64,000 bases of DNA from Lasiosphaeria ovina (GCA_033439765.1 JAULSN010000007.1:1-64000), one strand, 5' to 3'. Counted from the stretch's first letter, positions 22,217-34,112 are shown. The notes: a model not told the origin generated them from the letters alone. Numbers and translations are program-made.

Positions 22217-22345
22217 ATGACCATCCGCGACTACGACCAAGAGTGCCTGTCGAACGTGCTCGAAATGGTTGAAAACGGCGTCTCTTTGCGCCGGGCCGCC
22301 CAAGAATAGGTATGGCATTCCAACAGTCCCAAGCTAATTAATGGA
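22217..22345 (+). pseudogene. pogo/Fot-type transposase N-terminal HTH fragment
   Basis: ATG at 22217 opens MTIRDYDQECLSNVLEMVEN then GVSLRRAAQE, followed by a frame shift to YGIPTVPS. This is the psq-like helix-turn-helix start of pogo-type transposases (ALxAIxxGxSxxxAAxxYGIPxSTL). The frame is lost at TAG 22307 and nothing of the DDE domain follows. The leader is CT-rich, as before many fungal starts. Confidence 0.6.
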
Positions 22346-24056
22346 CTGCTGCTTTTAGAAATGGCTGGTAATTGATGCGCACGTCACGGGCTGTTTCCGA
22401 CAAAGTGCTGGATGGTGGCTGGTGACTGATGCGTATTATGCCCGTTGCGCGGAGACTCCCTTTACTCATATGCAAGCAATAGACACGAATGAGCGACGAC
22501 TGGACTCCTTCGCTACTGAACGATGATGATGACGTAGAATTTGGTGTAGGTGCCTAGTAGTGAAATATGTCCTTATCGGTATCGCAATGACGTCGACGAC
22601 CACCGATGTTGTGCAAAAAGGTTGACCTGGTTTTGGCTGGTAGATGGCTGCTTAGACGGCGCGACATCGGCCAGCTTACCTTCGTTGCCGCTCTCATCAC
22701 CCGACAAACTTAGCATGCTTGCTAGACTCTCCTGCGCTTGCGGCGGCACGACAGAACTCGCTTCATCATGCTCTCCTCTGTCGTCCGGAACCAGAGGATG
22801 ACGGTTTTCTGGGTCGCTTGTCCGAACGCTGTCGCCGCGGTGATGATGGTGCTGAGAGAGGTAGCAAGGCAGAATCTCGCAGAGTTGTCCCACACGCGCT
22901 GTCGTCCCCGCGGACCAGCTCCTTCCCAGACCCCCATCTACTTCGCCGTCGCTACTAAGGCAGCGGCGCCCGCAAGGCCACGTCACATTTTTGGGGGCCA
23001 CATCGGCCTCCTTACCAGCTCGGCCTTACCATCACCATCCGTTGCAGCTCGAGTTTGGCGTGTGGCCCAATTAAGAGGCCAACCTGCCGCTTTCGCAACC
23101 GGCCGCATGAATACCTCACCACAGCTGCGCCGGCATTCTGTCCGATTATGACCAAATCTACAGACTGAGACGCATCTACAGACTGAGACGCCCTAGATGC
23201 GCCAAGCGAGAGGAGGCCTCCATGTGTCTCGACATTTGACAGAATCGATACCTGCGGCATTTTTTGCAACTGGTCAGGATACGCAGGTTTCGCAAATCGC
23301 AAGGGGGAACAGGGAACCTACCATGTAGACATGGATTTCGATCCTACGGACGAAACGAGGTTCCTTAGCACGCAGAGCGAAGGGGATGGACGAGGTGAGA
23401 TGCCATTAGAGAGGCGGCTCGAGGTCGAGCCGCCGGAATCGAGACCGGAGTGGAGACAAAAGTCGTAATTGACGAAATATACCGTCAAGGCCGAGAATGT
23501 CTCGATTAGCGACCGGTCCGAAAAGCAAGGCTCCGGAGAATGAACTGCAGACTAAAGCCACAATCGCCGCGCGAGGCACGACGTGCAGCCAGAGGACGCC
23601 AGAGGGAAAGAGACAAAGCATCCAGCCTGGCGAAATGAGCATCAGAGCGCGGGCGACATTGGCCGGCGCGCTGCAGGACGAAGGGGGTAGGGGGGAAGCG
23701 AAGGAGATGAGGAGGTAGGGACAGAGCGAAGCAAAGAGGGAGGGAGAGAAAGTCGAGAGTACAAGAATGGCACGGTAGAGAAGAGGGGCTCGCTCCGGGC
23801 GCAGCTGGTAAAGCTCAATAATTCCTTGTCGTTAGGGGCCTTATGTGCACAACCCCGCCCCAGCCCCACAGCCACAGCCACGGCCACAGCCACAGCCCCG
23901 CTTTCATCCTGCGAGCTCCATGTTTGTCACGTGCCGAGTTGGCCTGTGCAGATTCTCTGTTTCCGTCTTTGGAAGCGAAAATTTGGCAATTGACGTTGCT
24001 GCATGATTTGACATCCATCCTACGGCCTTGTTCTGGGTCCATATACACCACCTATC
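22346..24056. other. No confidently recognised gene
   Basis: Several minus-strand frames exist (22573-23001 with ESLASMLSLSGDESGNEGKL; 23012-23302 with a doubled ASQSVDASQSVD from a 21-bp tandem repeat near 23158-23190). None shows a known family. A CAGCCA hexamer repeat lies at about 23863-23897. The dispersed motif lies at 22476-22497. Confidence 0.35.
22476..22497 (+). repeat. Dispersed motif copy 2
   Basis: GCAATAGACACGAATGAGCG plus AC, preceded by ACTCCCTTTACTCATATGCA, which also precedes the copy at 47.44 kb (inverted). Confidence 0.8.
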
Positions 24057-25340
24057 ATGGCGGGTCCGTCGCACCGTCGCCAGTCGTCTTGGGAGGACGT
24101 CTTCGACTTTTCCGCCGCACAACCTTTGTTCGCAAATGCGCAGGAACGTACCCAAGCCGTTGGCAGGTTCCGTCGCATCGTCAACTACTTCGAAGCCGCG
24201 GAGCAGCCAGCTCCCAGATACAGCGGCCGCGGCGGGTACAATCGCCCGGCCCTCATTCGCCTCACATTCGAATATGCGCGCTCGCAGGAGTCACAGGATA
24301 AGTTTCTTAAGGCTTTTTTCAATCTCTTGCCCTTGGGATGCTCGACGATAACGATGGTATCGACCTCAGCGACGATAGCGTAGTAGCTAATTTTGGCTCG
24401 CTACTATTTGGTTTTGCCGACTACCTTATAACCAACTTCCTCCTCCCTCATATGTCCATCTCCCAGCCTACTAACCTCACCTCTTACTAATAATTCTGAT
24501 AGTACGAGCTGCTACGAACAAGACACCCCAGCCATCCCCCGTTTACCATGCTGCGGTCCAGCAAGCCCAAACGCAGGAGGAGCAGCAGCGTGTACAAGAC
24601 TTTGTAGGAACACCTCCTGAGCGTTTGGGGGCCTCACGGGCCGAATGTCTCACCCGCGACCGTTACCGCTGCGTCATTACGCGTACGTTCGACCTTACGG
24701 AAGCAATACAACGGTCGAGGCAACCTCCTGCTAGAGACGACGGCGGAAATTAGCTCGATGCTAGTAACCAATATGCAAATCTTGAAGTAGCGCATATCCT
24801 CCCCCATGCTTTGACACAGGGGAAGAATGGCGAATTGGTTTGATACCTTTTTTCCATCCTTTTTCTAAAACGATATAAACTAACTCGTAGAAGGACGAGC
24901 CGAGAAGATCTGCAATTACTATCCTCAACATGTTCGATAATGGCGTAATCAATTTGATCGAAGGTACCGATATCGACCGGCCACGCAACGGCCTTAGCCT
25001 CACACACGATATGCATCAGCTCTTTGGGGCTTTTAATATCTTCTTCGAGCCTGTAGCAAACGCTGCCCCGCACACCTATCGTATCGACACCTTTCTCCCT
25101 TCTTTCTTAGCACACCAGATCCCTGTTGTGAGGGCATTGTTCATACACCCATCGATCGACCCCCCGTCGGAACGGCTTCTCGCACTTCACTCTGCCATCG
25201 GCCACATACTCCATCTCTCAGCCGCGGGGGACTATATTGAGCATATCCTTAGGGACATGGAGGATGTGCAAGTAGCACGGGAGGACGGGAAGACGCAGCT
25301 GGGCGTTTTGGTGAGCCTCGCTTTGCGAACGAGGGGATAA
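24057..25340 (+). pseudogene. HNH_2-type nuclease-family gene, copy 1 (broken)
   Basis: ATG at 24057 begins MAGPSHRRQSSWEDVFDFSA and continues to LIRLTFEYARSQESQDKFLK. Near 24340 the frame shifts (LPLG to MLDDNDGIDLSDDS). The HNH part follows: LTRDRYRCVITRTFD (about 24646), a TAG within GGN.LDASN, then NLEVAHILPHALTQG, with the Cys and the A-H-I-L-P-H expected of HNH_2 proteins. An intron GTTTGA...CTAACTCGTAG (about 24838-24890, branch-like CTAAC) leads into MFDNGVINLIEGTDIDRPRN and a long C-terminal region ending at TAA 25338. The related minus-strand gene at 30.98-32.3 kb has the same parts. The family is common in Pezizomycotina; function is unknown. Confidence 0.75.
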
Positions 25341-25386
25341 TGGGCCGTACGGGAGAACGGGTCGACGCAGCTGGGCGTTTTGGTGA
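25289..25386 (+). repeat. Direct duplication at the end of the HNH copy 1 gene
   Basis: GACGCAGCTGGGCGTTTTGG plus TGA occurs at about 25293 and again at about 25359, each preceded by a GG(G/A)A(G/A)(G/A)ACGGG segment. It duplicates part of the nuclease C-terminus. Confidence 0.7.
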
Positions 25387-25594
25387 ACGCTGGCTGCCTC
25401 CTTCCTTTCGTCCTTCGTGCCGCCTTCGCCTGTCTGCAACATCTCGAGGCTCTTTCGATTACCAAGTCTATTCTGCAGCACCAGTCGAGGGCTGAATGGC
25501 AAATGGCGTGCGATGAGGACGCAGTAGAGATACTTAAAATTGTTTTGGTAGTCAATTGCGACTGAATTCTGGTACCCAGACATGCCCTTGCGCT

Positions 25595-25870
25595 CATATA
25601 CCTGCGACATGCGCCACTGAACCCGCGCCGACTCGCCCGCGTCCCCCTGTGCGGCTCGTTCAGCTGATAGATGACCAGTGCCTTCTGCAGGTGCTGCAGG
25701 GCTGCGTCGTCGTCGCCTTGGAGCATGGCGATCCAGCCTTGACGGTAGAGTGTCGCCATGACACTTGCGTGTGTGGGTTTTCCTGCTGACACTAGGGCTT
25801 GGGCTTCGCGGCTGTGTCGCGCGGCTGAGGCCAGGTCGCCTCGCCAGGCGGCGATTTCGGAGCGCACTCG
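25595..25870 (-). pseudogene. Tetratricopeptide-repeat protein fragment
   Basis: The minus strand reads EIAAWRGDLASAARHSREAQ, LVSAGKPTHASVMATLYRQG and GDDDAALQHLQKALVIYQLN, with TPR-type spacing (A..G....A, Y..G......G....A). One base is missing in a G-run near 25644; the reading resumes as GDAGESARVQWRMSQVYERK. It ends by 25595. No start or flanking TPRs are present, so it is a fragment of a larger gene, perhaps the tail of the neighbouring JmjC locus or an unrelated insertion. Confidence 0.55.
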
Positions 25871-26047
25871 CGCTCGGTTCTATCTTGGCGCTTGTGTTTG
25901 TGCTTGTGCTTATCGCATTGCTCGACCGCGTCTTGTACACGCGTGGTTGCTGGTGGATTCGCGTTGGGGTTGGGGGGAGGCGCTTCTTCGAGCTGACTGG
26001 CATATCCCTTGCGTTTCGCGTGACCGAGCATCGGATCATCCGATGCT

Positions 26048-27559
26048 CTAAATGATACAACCCATCATCAGGGCACAGAGAGAGCGTCTTGGAATCGGGT
26101 CCTCGCCTGGCAGCACGAAGTTCGTTGCCATCGCAAAGGAAGCGGTACGGTTGATCACAGTATGGTACTGTCTCGGCTGGGGCAAGACCATCTCTCCTGG
26201 CCCGGAGCAGATGATGTCAAACTCGATGTTCTCTGCTTGTAGTGTGTCGATGGAGGAATGATGACCGAAGTATGGCGGACAAACTGATCGCAGCAGCTGT
26301 CGTCGCCGCACTCGGTCAGCCGCCGGACTAGATCTTCGAAGTGGGCGGTGTGATAAAGTCGGATCAGGATCCAGATGTTCCAGACGACGAGGGTGAGGTT
26401 GTAGGAACAAAGGTTCGCGTCCTAGCAGTGAAAGGCAGTCCCCGATGCTTCTTCACCAACATGCCTATAGAGTGTAGAGACACCAGGGACATGACCAAGT
26501 TGGCAAACCTCGTCGCCAGAGGGGAAATAGGACTGAAGCCTCTCAGCGACAGACTTAGACCTAGAAAGGGGGCCAACGTAGTAAGGGATAGGTTCCTGTG
26601 TCAGGTTCCGGATCATCTGATGGCTTTTGACGTTTGAAAGGTCAGGAAGCTGCAATTCGTTCAGTGGCTGAGTGTAAAGGCACCAAACGGCCCCGTCCAA
26701 TCCATGTTCCACTTCGAATTGCGCATTGAATCCCGAGCCGTGCAGAGGTTGTACAGCATCCACAAGCGCTGTGGACGTGAGCCCCATATCCTCGACCTTG
26801 ACCAACAGCTTGGCAGTGAAGTTGTTATCCTCGATGAGTTTCTGCAGCTTCGGAATCAGACGTTCCCCCAATTCCGAGAGTCCGAGCGTGAAGATGCGCT
26901 TCGGCATAGCCTCAGGAGGAGCGTCCGGGAAAGCGTGGGGAGGAGGGGCGTTGTTGGAAGGAGCGTCGGGAGGAGTATGAAGACGATGGGCAGGGAGGGG
27001 GGCCTAGCGACACGACGATTCTCATCGCTAAGACGGGAGCTAGATCGCTGCTGAGCAGGCCGAGATGCAGAGGGGAGTGGGGTTCGAGAGACATTGCCAA
27101 TGGGAGGAGAGTCGGGGCCGGGACCAGGAGAGCTGGCGTTGGGAGAGGCATTGTCGGTGGAAGGAGAGTCGGTGGAAGTAGAGTCGGCGCTGGGAGAGGA
27201 ATTGCTGGAGGATGGGTCGGCGACGGAAGAGGCATCGGCACCGTGGGCAGGCGTATCGCCGGCGATGGGGGGAGACCGGCGCTCTCAATCTTCCCTCCGT
27301 CGAGTTTCTCTTCGAGTTTCTCTAAACGCGCTGCGAACCGAGAGAGAGTGTCGATTAAAACGTCATCCGTGCTGGAATTCGTACTCGTGGTGCTAGAAAC
27401 TTTAGGTCGTAGCCGCTCTGTCTGTTGATGTATTGTGCTTGTGCGGTGGCGCGGTCGAGCATCTTGCTGAGTACGAAAGCGAAAGGATCCGACGACGATA
27501 GAGACAAGACTTATGAGCTCCTCCTTCATGCCCTTCACTTCGGCATGTAGTTCCTCCAT
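26048..27559 (-). pseudogene. JmjC-domain protein gene (broken)
   Basis: ATG at 27559 begins MEELHAEVKGMKEELISLVS, a coiled coil (VLIDTLSRFAARLEKLEEKL further on) followed by a long Pro/Leu-rich stretch. After a shift in a C-rich run near 27000 it continues as MPKRIFTLGLSELGERLIPK ... VPGVSTLYRHVGEEASGTAF, then HC.DAN, LTLVVWNIWILIRLYHTAHF and CDQFVRHTSVIIPPS; after another shift near 26235: NIEFDIICSGPGEMVLPQPR and QYHTVINRTASFAMATNFVL. The G-T-A-F-H ... and P-R-Q-Y-H elements match the JmjC Fe(II) ligand regions. A TAG sits two residues after the first metal His. JmjC proteins are 2-oxoglutarate oxygenases, often histone demethylases; this copy cannot be active. Confidence 0.65.
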
Positions 27560-27649
27560 TTGGGGGCAAACCCAGCGGTGGAAAGCAGGGCGCGCGCGAT
27601 ATGGAGAACGGCCAACGCTGAAGCTGAAGCATTTTCGCAAGGTGAGCAA

Positions 27650-29560
27650 TCTAAGGCCATGCCATTCTCGACGTGGGCGCCCAAAAACTTTGTTATCGCC
27701 AACTCTCTACCTACTTCCAACTATCAGCAATACTCTGGAATTCCTGTTTAGCTACTAACAATCCTATACCTATACCAATACCAATACTTAGATAGTCATA
27801 CTCCCTTGGTGTGGTGGACGAGCTATTAACATGTCAGTAGTTTCTCTTCCAATGTCTTTTCTCTTCCAATGTCTCCCTGTCCTTTGTGTAGTGGCACTGA
27901 AAAACAAGGGGATCTAGATTGTAAAAATTTACCACGGAAAGGGCGAGCGCGACACCGAGGCGTCCTCCAATACAGAAAGCAATGCATGCCCTTGCAAGTC
28001 CGTGCATATCGAAAGCAACTCAATCAAAGACGCTCGCATAAGCGCCCTCGGCCTTGGGGCCTGTACAACGGTGCTGGAAACGCCAAATCTTGATGCGGTC
28101 GAATCCCGCGTCTCCATGGGTTGGATGAATTAGGGATTTGTATTCACCAAGGGCCAGCTGGTCTGTCTGTTCATGTTCATGGTATTGCAGCAATATTCGA
28201 AGCTTATGGAGGGGTCTTGACGCAACTTGCACATGTCCTTGAGAAGTTGTGATATGCAGCTTGACTGCTAGGTGTTGACTTTGGTATCCTTCCTAGCCAT
28301 GTGATGGCCGCAGGAGCCGCGCGTGACCTTGCTAAAATACGTGTACTCCAGTTGCTCGAATTTTCAACCTTGAGAAAAAGTTCACCGGCTGCAGCAGGAA
28401 AATTCCCATCACCGTTGCAGTTACCCCGCCCACTAGCTAAACCTTCTCAGCCCCGCTCGCGCGCAGGTCGCCTGGCCCACACCCCCCCCCTATTGGCGGC
28501 ACGGTGAGTCTCGTACTTGAGCGGGGGCAGCATGCTTTTCACATCGTTCACATGCCCGATTGCGCTTACAAAATAGCCCTTCTACGTGGATATCTACGGA
28601 AAATCACCCCCTGGCAGCATCCAGCCACAACGTTACACCCTTTCTCATACATGATGCATGTTCCACGCCGTCTCTGCAGCATGAAGCGCATGCTGCATCT
28701 CCTTTGGCGCTCACAAATTGCCCCTCCTGCGTTGAACGTTGCGTGCACCAGCCCTTGCTTCATCCCTTCTTGCGCATACTGTCCTATTGGGTCACCGCCC
28801 CGGACTTGTGTATTAACGTGGCCGTTGGCACCTGACACCTTCCCGCATATGCACTCACTGCACGAGATGATATGTTGACATGCCGGGAAAGGGTTGGCTT
28901 TCCTACCATCTTCTCAAGCAGTCCGTAGGCAGGAAGGTTGCATTCTTTTGACGACATGGGCTTTGGAGGAAAGTGAATATGGGTGATCAAGCGACTTGAG
29001 ACGTACAAAAGCCGTTTCCTTGACCTTTCCTCCCTTCCTTTCTTCAAGCTTCCAGCTCCAAGCCCCGGATCTCCAACATATCATATCGTTTGGAGGAGCA
29101 GACCATATAACAAGGTGCGACAAACCCTTGAGTTCCCTCATCCAGACAGACCACGGAGATCTGATAAAATGCTAGAGACCACACAGCAAGAACAACAATC
29201 ATGCCAAGTGAGGTCGTGAAATGCCCTGGCGGTTGCGGGACGGATATATCATCGACCCAGACGCAAAAAAATTGTCCCACTTGCAGCTCGTATGTTAACG
29301 CTTGACAACCCGTTCTCGCATGAATTGTACATGAAATGCAGCAAAAGAAAGAAAATGATGCCAGGCGGGATCTGACCCATCGACACGTCGAGGGACGTAG
29401 CTCTGTGACGGTGTTAGGAAATGAAAGGCGAAGGCGACGGGTACACGCTGATTGAAGTCGGATAACCAGATAGCCACCCGAGGTAGAAACAATGGGAATC
29501 GTCCTCGCTATTACCCTGGGGTGCTTCAGGCCCTCGGTCGCTGCCCTTTACCTTGGAGCA
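27650..29560. other. No recognised gene
   Basis: Only short overlapping frames are present. The minus frame 28020-28232 (LALGEYKSLIHPTHGDAGFD, IKIWRFQHRC) looks protein-like but no family is recognised. 27750-27790 has a short TATACC/AATACC repeat. Confidence 0.35.
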
Positions 29561-29569
29561 GAGCTATAA

Positions 29570-30338
29570 CTACTCCCCCAGCTTTTCCTTCAGTGACCGC
29601 AGGTGCTCCATCTCTACTTGGGCACAATGAGCCAAGAGCCACTCGCGACACCGCTCCGTGTCATCCTCCTCGCCCCCAAGGGGAGCGCTGGGTCCTTTTC
29701 GCCTCCAATACGGCTGCTCGAACCACTCGGGCCAGAAGCCGCCATACTCCCAGTCGATTATGGCGTTGATTTTGAGGCTTTCGGGGTCGACGATGACGTT
29801 ATGCTGTCCCAGATCGTTGTGACAAAAGACGTAGCCCCCCCTCCCAACTTCAACATCGGGCTTCGGCTGCCAGCAAGTGTGATGCTTCCAGAACCAGCTG
29901 TGGACCCTGTTGGGGGCACATAGCAGCGTTTGGCCTGGCACGCCGGGGGGTGTCGGATCGGAGCGACTTTAGCGTGGCAACGTGCTCGAGCAGCTCCTTC
30001 GTGACCACCTGCTTCTGCTCCTCGGTGAGCTGGGACATGCTGACCCCCGGCACGAGTTCGGTACTGAAGTAGAAGGCCCCGTCGTCCTCAAAGGTGTGCT
30101 GCAGGCGCGGGAGCGGGATGTTTGTCTTCTCCCGGAGATACACCAGGATCGCGGCGTCTGTCTTCCATCGCTGAGGCAGGCAGGCGGACGGTTTCCAGTT
30201 GGTGGCCGTCGTCATCCATTCGTGCTGCCGAAGAGTGCGCTTGACGAACGGATTTCCCACCTCGTAGTATTTTTTATCTATAGTAACTCCAGTGCAACCT
30301 GGCTCACGGTGCTTGTTCATCTCTTGGTTGGATACCAT
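29570..30338 (-). pseudogene. Fungal aminoglycoside-phosphotransferase-like kinase gene (frameshifted)
   Basis: ATG at 30338 begins MVSNQEMNKHREPGCTG, then YYEVGNPFVKRTLRQHEW, AAILVYLREKTNIPLPRL, FEDDGAFYFSTELVPGVSMS. After a frame change the C-terminal half reads YVFCHNDLGQHNVIVDPESL and INAIIDWEYGGFWPEWFE: the H-N-D...N catalytic loop and the D-W-E metal-binding motif of APH-family kinases. The break is at a run of six G (29945-29950, plus strand); five would keep a single frame (SDTPGVPGQTLL). The stop is at 29570. Either a one-base insertion killed the gene or the base is an assembly error. Confidence 0.75.
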
Positions 30339-30789
30339 TTTCGGGGACGTGGGACATACGTGAGAAACGGCAAAACACAACTTAAGAAACGGTGGGAAAA
30401 CAGGAGATTGAGTGGTGTGGTGAAGAGCGGTGAGTGTGAGTGGCAGGGTTTTTTAGGAGCTCGTCGCGACACATGTAATTAGTAAGACGCCACGTGCTTG
30501 GTCTGCTGAACGACGGGTAGGGCGGTCTGTGGCGGCAGAAGCCCCTGTCTCCAGTGTTTGTAAGGAAGGTCACGGTCACAGGGAGCGAGACGAGTCTGAA
30601 CACCGGCAAGGGGTTTCCACTGCTCCGTCTAATTGCGGAAACTGCGGGTATGCCGTCCGCCAACTCTCGGCCTTTCCTCCTCACCCTTTTAACACCAAAA
30701 TAGTAAATAATTAAACAACGACTGCCGAGTTAATTTTGAAGCAATTCGCATGCCAAATGTAGCAAAATGTGGCTAATTACATTACATGC

Positions 30790-32294
30790 TCAATCATTAT
30801 AGCGAGCCGGCATTCGTGTTGCACGGCCAGATCGTGCCATTCTTCCCGGCAAAATATCCGCATCCTCTTCATCCTCATCCTCATCTTCATCTTTGACCTC
30901 TTTAAGTTGCGGCTCTGCTTGAGCCTCAACTTGACACTCTGCGGGAGCCTCAGCGCCTAGTAAAATAGTCCCTCCCACTCACCGCCAATACTCGTGGTCA
31001 ACATCATGGATGGATCTCCTCGAAAGATGGGAGACAAATCTCCTCGTACCATGCCAGGTACGAACCGCCTCCGACCACCCGCCAAATCTAAGGGCTAGAA
31101 CGCGACCTAACTCAGTCGATCCATCTGCCCGTGTGTCCTTCCACTCCATATCCTCCTTCAGGATTTTGGTGATATAACCTGCCGCTCCGGAAAGATGAAG
31201 AATGTGAGCTATCGCGTAGTGAAGTGCGAGAAGGCGTTGAGAAGGGGGTTCAATGGTCTGGCTCTCGGTGAAGTCGAGCGCGCGTACCACAGGAAGATCT
31301 TTTATAACCAAGGGGGGGAGAAAGGATTGGATCAGGTAGGTGTGCTCTTGATCCGGTACAGTCTCGAAAAAGATATCGAAGTTGCCAAACCACCTTGGAG
31401 GTCCTGGGTTAGCGTAATTACGTTCCGTGGTCTATCGATGTCGGTGCCTTCGATAAAGTGGATGACTCCGTTATCGAACATATTGAGCATTTCAAGTGCA
31501 GCGTTCTTGGAAGGATGCTTACTAAGAGGTCAGCAATTTTATATCTCTACTGGGGTAAGATGAGAGAGACAGAAGAGCTGGGAGTCATTTCCCATTTTCA
31601 TAAGGGAGCGAGGAAAAATATGGGCCACCTCTAGATGTGAGAACCTAGGATCAGCGACAAGTAGATTCCCGTCCTCGTCTTTTGCCTTGTCGCCCTGCAT
31701 CTCCAGACGCTTGTTCGCTTCTTCCGCATCGAACCGGCGACTAATCACGCAACGATAACGGCCGCGTGTAAGACAGTCACTTCGAAGGCTTGCTACCCGG
31801 TCTGGTGTCCCAATAAAGTCTCGCACGCCACCCCCTTGGGCTTGTCGAACTGCGGAATCATGTATTTGCGGCGAGGGTTGCGGCGTCTTGCCGGATGGCA
31901 CGCACTATAAGGATAAGGTGTCAATGAATGGAGGATTCTTACGAGGTAAAAAGAAGTCATCCACGAGATAGTCTGCAAACTGGGACAGAGCTGAGCAGAG
32001 ATCCTCTTCATTGTTTTCAAGGTCGGCATCGTCTTCGCTGTCAATCAAGAGCGACATGGCCTGGAAAAAAGCCCGCAGAAAAATGTCTTGAGGCTCCTCC
32101 GAGCGTGCGTACTCATAAGTGAGGCGGACGCGATATCCGGGCATTGGTTCTTCCTCTTGGTCTGAGAATTGTTGAATGAATTCGTCACCCTCACCCTCGC
32201 TCAATCTGGAGTCGGATTCGTCGGATTCGGAGTCGTCTGCTCCGAGGCCTCTCAGTGCGTCTTGATCTTCTATTTTATCCTCACGCGTCTCCGC
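30790..32294 (-). pseudogene. HNH_2-type nuclease-family gene, copy 2
   Basis: Paralogue of the 24.1-kb gene. Exon-like parts: 32294-31943 (DSESDESDSRLSEGEGDEFI ... RLTYEYARSEEPQDIFLRAF ... DYLVDDFFLP), 31904-31555 (TPQPSPQIHDSAVRQAQ, LTRGRYRCVISRRFDAEE, SHLEVAHIFPRSLMKMGND) and about 31500-30982 (MFDNGVIHFIEGTDIDRPRN ... YLIQSFLPPLVIKDLPVVRA ... RRSIHDVDHEYWR). A GTAAGA...TATAG candidate intron at 31942-31905 is only 38 bp and does not join the frames well, and a TAG at 32295 precedes the first exon, so no start is found. TGA at 30979 ends the frame, but the same frame goes on with an acidic tail and GRMARSGRATRMPARYND to 30790. Either a pseudogene or a gene with unusual splicing. Confidence 0.65.
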
Positions 32295-32508
32295 CTAGAA
32301 GCGCGCCAGGACCACCCGTCGCTAACACATAGGTTTGCGGCTAATATCGGCCAGAAGAAGGTGGCTCACAGGGGAGTGGTGTCACCACCCTCCCCAATCA
32401 TGGCCCAGGCTTCGAGATGAGCCAGCGTTCAGCCAGAGCTTGCGATATGGTAGGGATTTCTTACTCCTATTTGAAGGGGGATTGAAGAGGAAGACGTTAG
32501 TACTTCGA

Positions 32509-33130
32509 CTAATTTAAGGCGGAGAAAGAGGTACGTAGATGGACTAACAGCATATATTCAAGTTCATCAATCTGGGCCTCATCAACTCGAGCTTGACGGA
32601 GCATCCGCTGAGACGGCCAGAAATGGAGTGGTAGGTACAGCGGAATAGCTGAGAAGGCGTAGAGATATTCGTGTACCATCTCGCAGACGGAGCCGCCTCT
32701 GGATAGCTCCGAGACCGACTCCAGAAAACGGAACGGCAAACATTGGGCGCCACATCGTACCAGACCTTGCCCAAGAGACCCTGTTCCTGTTCCACGAGCC
32801 AGGTGGTCATCGCTTCGCCGGCTCCTGGAAACAGAACACGTTGTGTCAGTGAGTTAATATTAGGCTATAGCAAGTGACTGCTTACCACGAGCATCCGGGT
32901 GATGGCCGCCGTGCCAGCCCACACGTTCCCCTCCTAGCTCATAGTCGAGTCATCCCGCTATGAGAAGCCTTCTTGTCAGCCCTGAGTTTCGGCACAAGAC
33001 GGGACGGGAATTATCCTTCCGTAGAGGATGTCGAGCGCGCGGCGATCCGAATTAAACGCCTCGTAGTAGTATTCCACGAGTTCCACTGATCAGTGAAAGG
33101 CGTGCGGTAGTTGAGGGTGCCAGTATAGGT
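32509..33130 (-). pseudogene. Possible NTF2-like fragment
   Basis: The minus strand at about 33020-33085 reads ELVEYYYEAFNSDRRALDIL then YGR, close to the NTF2 N-terminal pattern (FYYxxFDxDRxxLxxLY). After a break comes EGNVWAGTAAITRMLV and a plausible intron GTAAGC...TTTCCAG (about 32888-32828). Downstream frames 32810-32544 and 32739-32509 are protein-like but do not match NTF2. The assignment is from one motif only. Confidence 0.35.
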
Positions 33131-33474
33131 ATCCAGTAATTAGAAAAGGACCGGAATGAGCGTTTGACGGGGGGCAACTCACAAGCTTCTAGATCTGGAA
33201 ATTCGAGATTTTATATTAGCCTTTCCTATATACCTATTCCGACGGGTTTCATTCCAGGTCCTAGGGTAAGCGACGAAGGTGTAGGGAGAAAAGCAGTCGC
33301 TGGAGAAAAGGAACATGCTTTACCTACCTATTGTGGGGGACTGTGACGCAAGATATTTATATGCTTGCGAGATACGTGAAGGCGAGGAAGACTGGTACCG
33401 AGATGGATGAGAATTTGGTGCCTGGAAATTTTTAATTCGGTCTGTGGTCTGATTGCGTGGTGAAGTATTATTTA

Positions 33475-33705
33475 TGAGCTTTGATCTACGTACCCGCCTA
33501 CATTTCCCACGCACCCGCCTGGGGGTCTTTAGCACCTGGCAACGCAGGGCGGGCTTTTGGCATGGTAAAATGCCGAATTCCATTGCAGCCACCCAACGTC
33601 CTACTGGGCACCAAGGAAGCCTGGCGAAGTCGAAATGACATTATTTGAACTTTCAAATGCGGGCCTTGGTGCGCGCAGTTGGTGTTTGAAGGCCTGAAAA
33701 TAGCA
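33475..33705 (-). repeat. Dispersed 260-bp repeat, copy R3
   Basis: Inverted relative to the 39.7-kb copy. Shared segments include CAGGCCTT.AAACACCAAC, GGCTTCCTT.GTGCC, CGTTGGGTGGCTGC and the right end CAAAGCTC. Confidence 0.8.
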
Positions 33706-34039
33706 CATCGCAACGTAAGGTAGGTAGCTAGGTTAACAGACTCAACGCTCTGAAATACATCACTAATTATATGAGACTTCAATTCAACAGACTTTATAAC
33801 CCACTGGCCGTATGCCATGACTTTTGGCCAATTTGCGTGCAAACCTAGGCCTCAGAGTTGCCAGTTGGCAAGAAGAATAAAAAGCACCTCGGAAAACGCG
33901 TTTTCCGGGCTCTTGACAGGGTTGACAGCTTCAACCTTGTTGACCCAGGCGGCTGGGCTGGCGCATGGGAAGCTCATGGGCGGTAAGATGGTATTTCACC
34001 ATTTTTCCAGCCCAAATTAGGCCCTGAGTATTTCAGGTG

Positions 34040-34108
34040 CTAGCAGGTGCCAAGGACCCCCAGTAGGGTACGTGGAAAAGAGGCGGGTACATAGATCAAA
34101 GCTCTAAT
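34040..34108 (+). repeat. Dispersed 260-bp repeat, copy R4 (right end)
   Basis: GGTGCCAAGGACCCCCAGTA through GGCGGGTACATAGATCAAAG, ending in AAAGCTCT like R1 and R2. Confidence 0.7.
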
Positions 34109-34112
34109 TTAT

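Noticed and set aside
25218..26060. 280-codon minus frame overlapping HNH copy 1 and the TPR fragment
   Set aside because: Only its middle 30-40 residues match the TPR continuation. The rest is Arg/Pro-rich shadow and the antisense of the HNH C-terminus.
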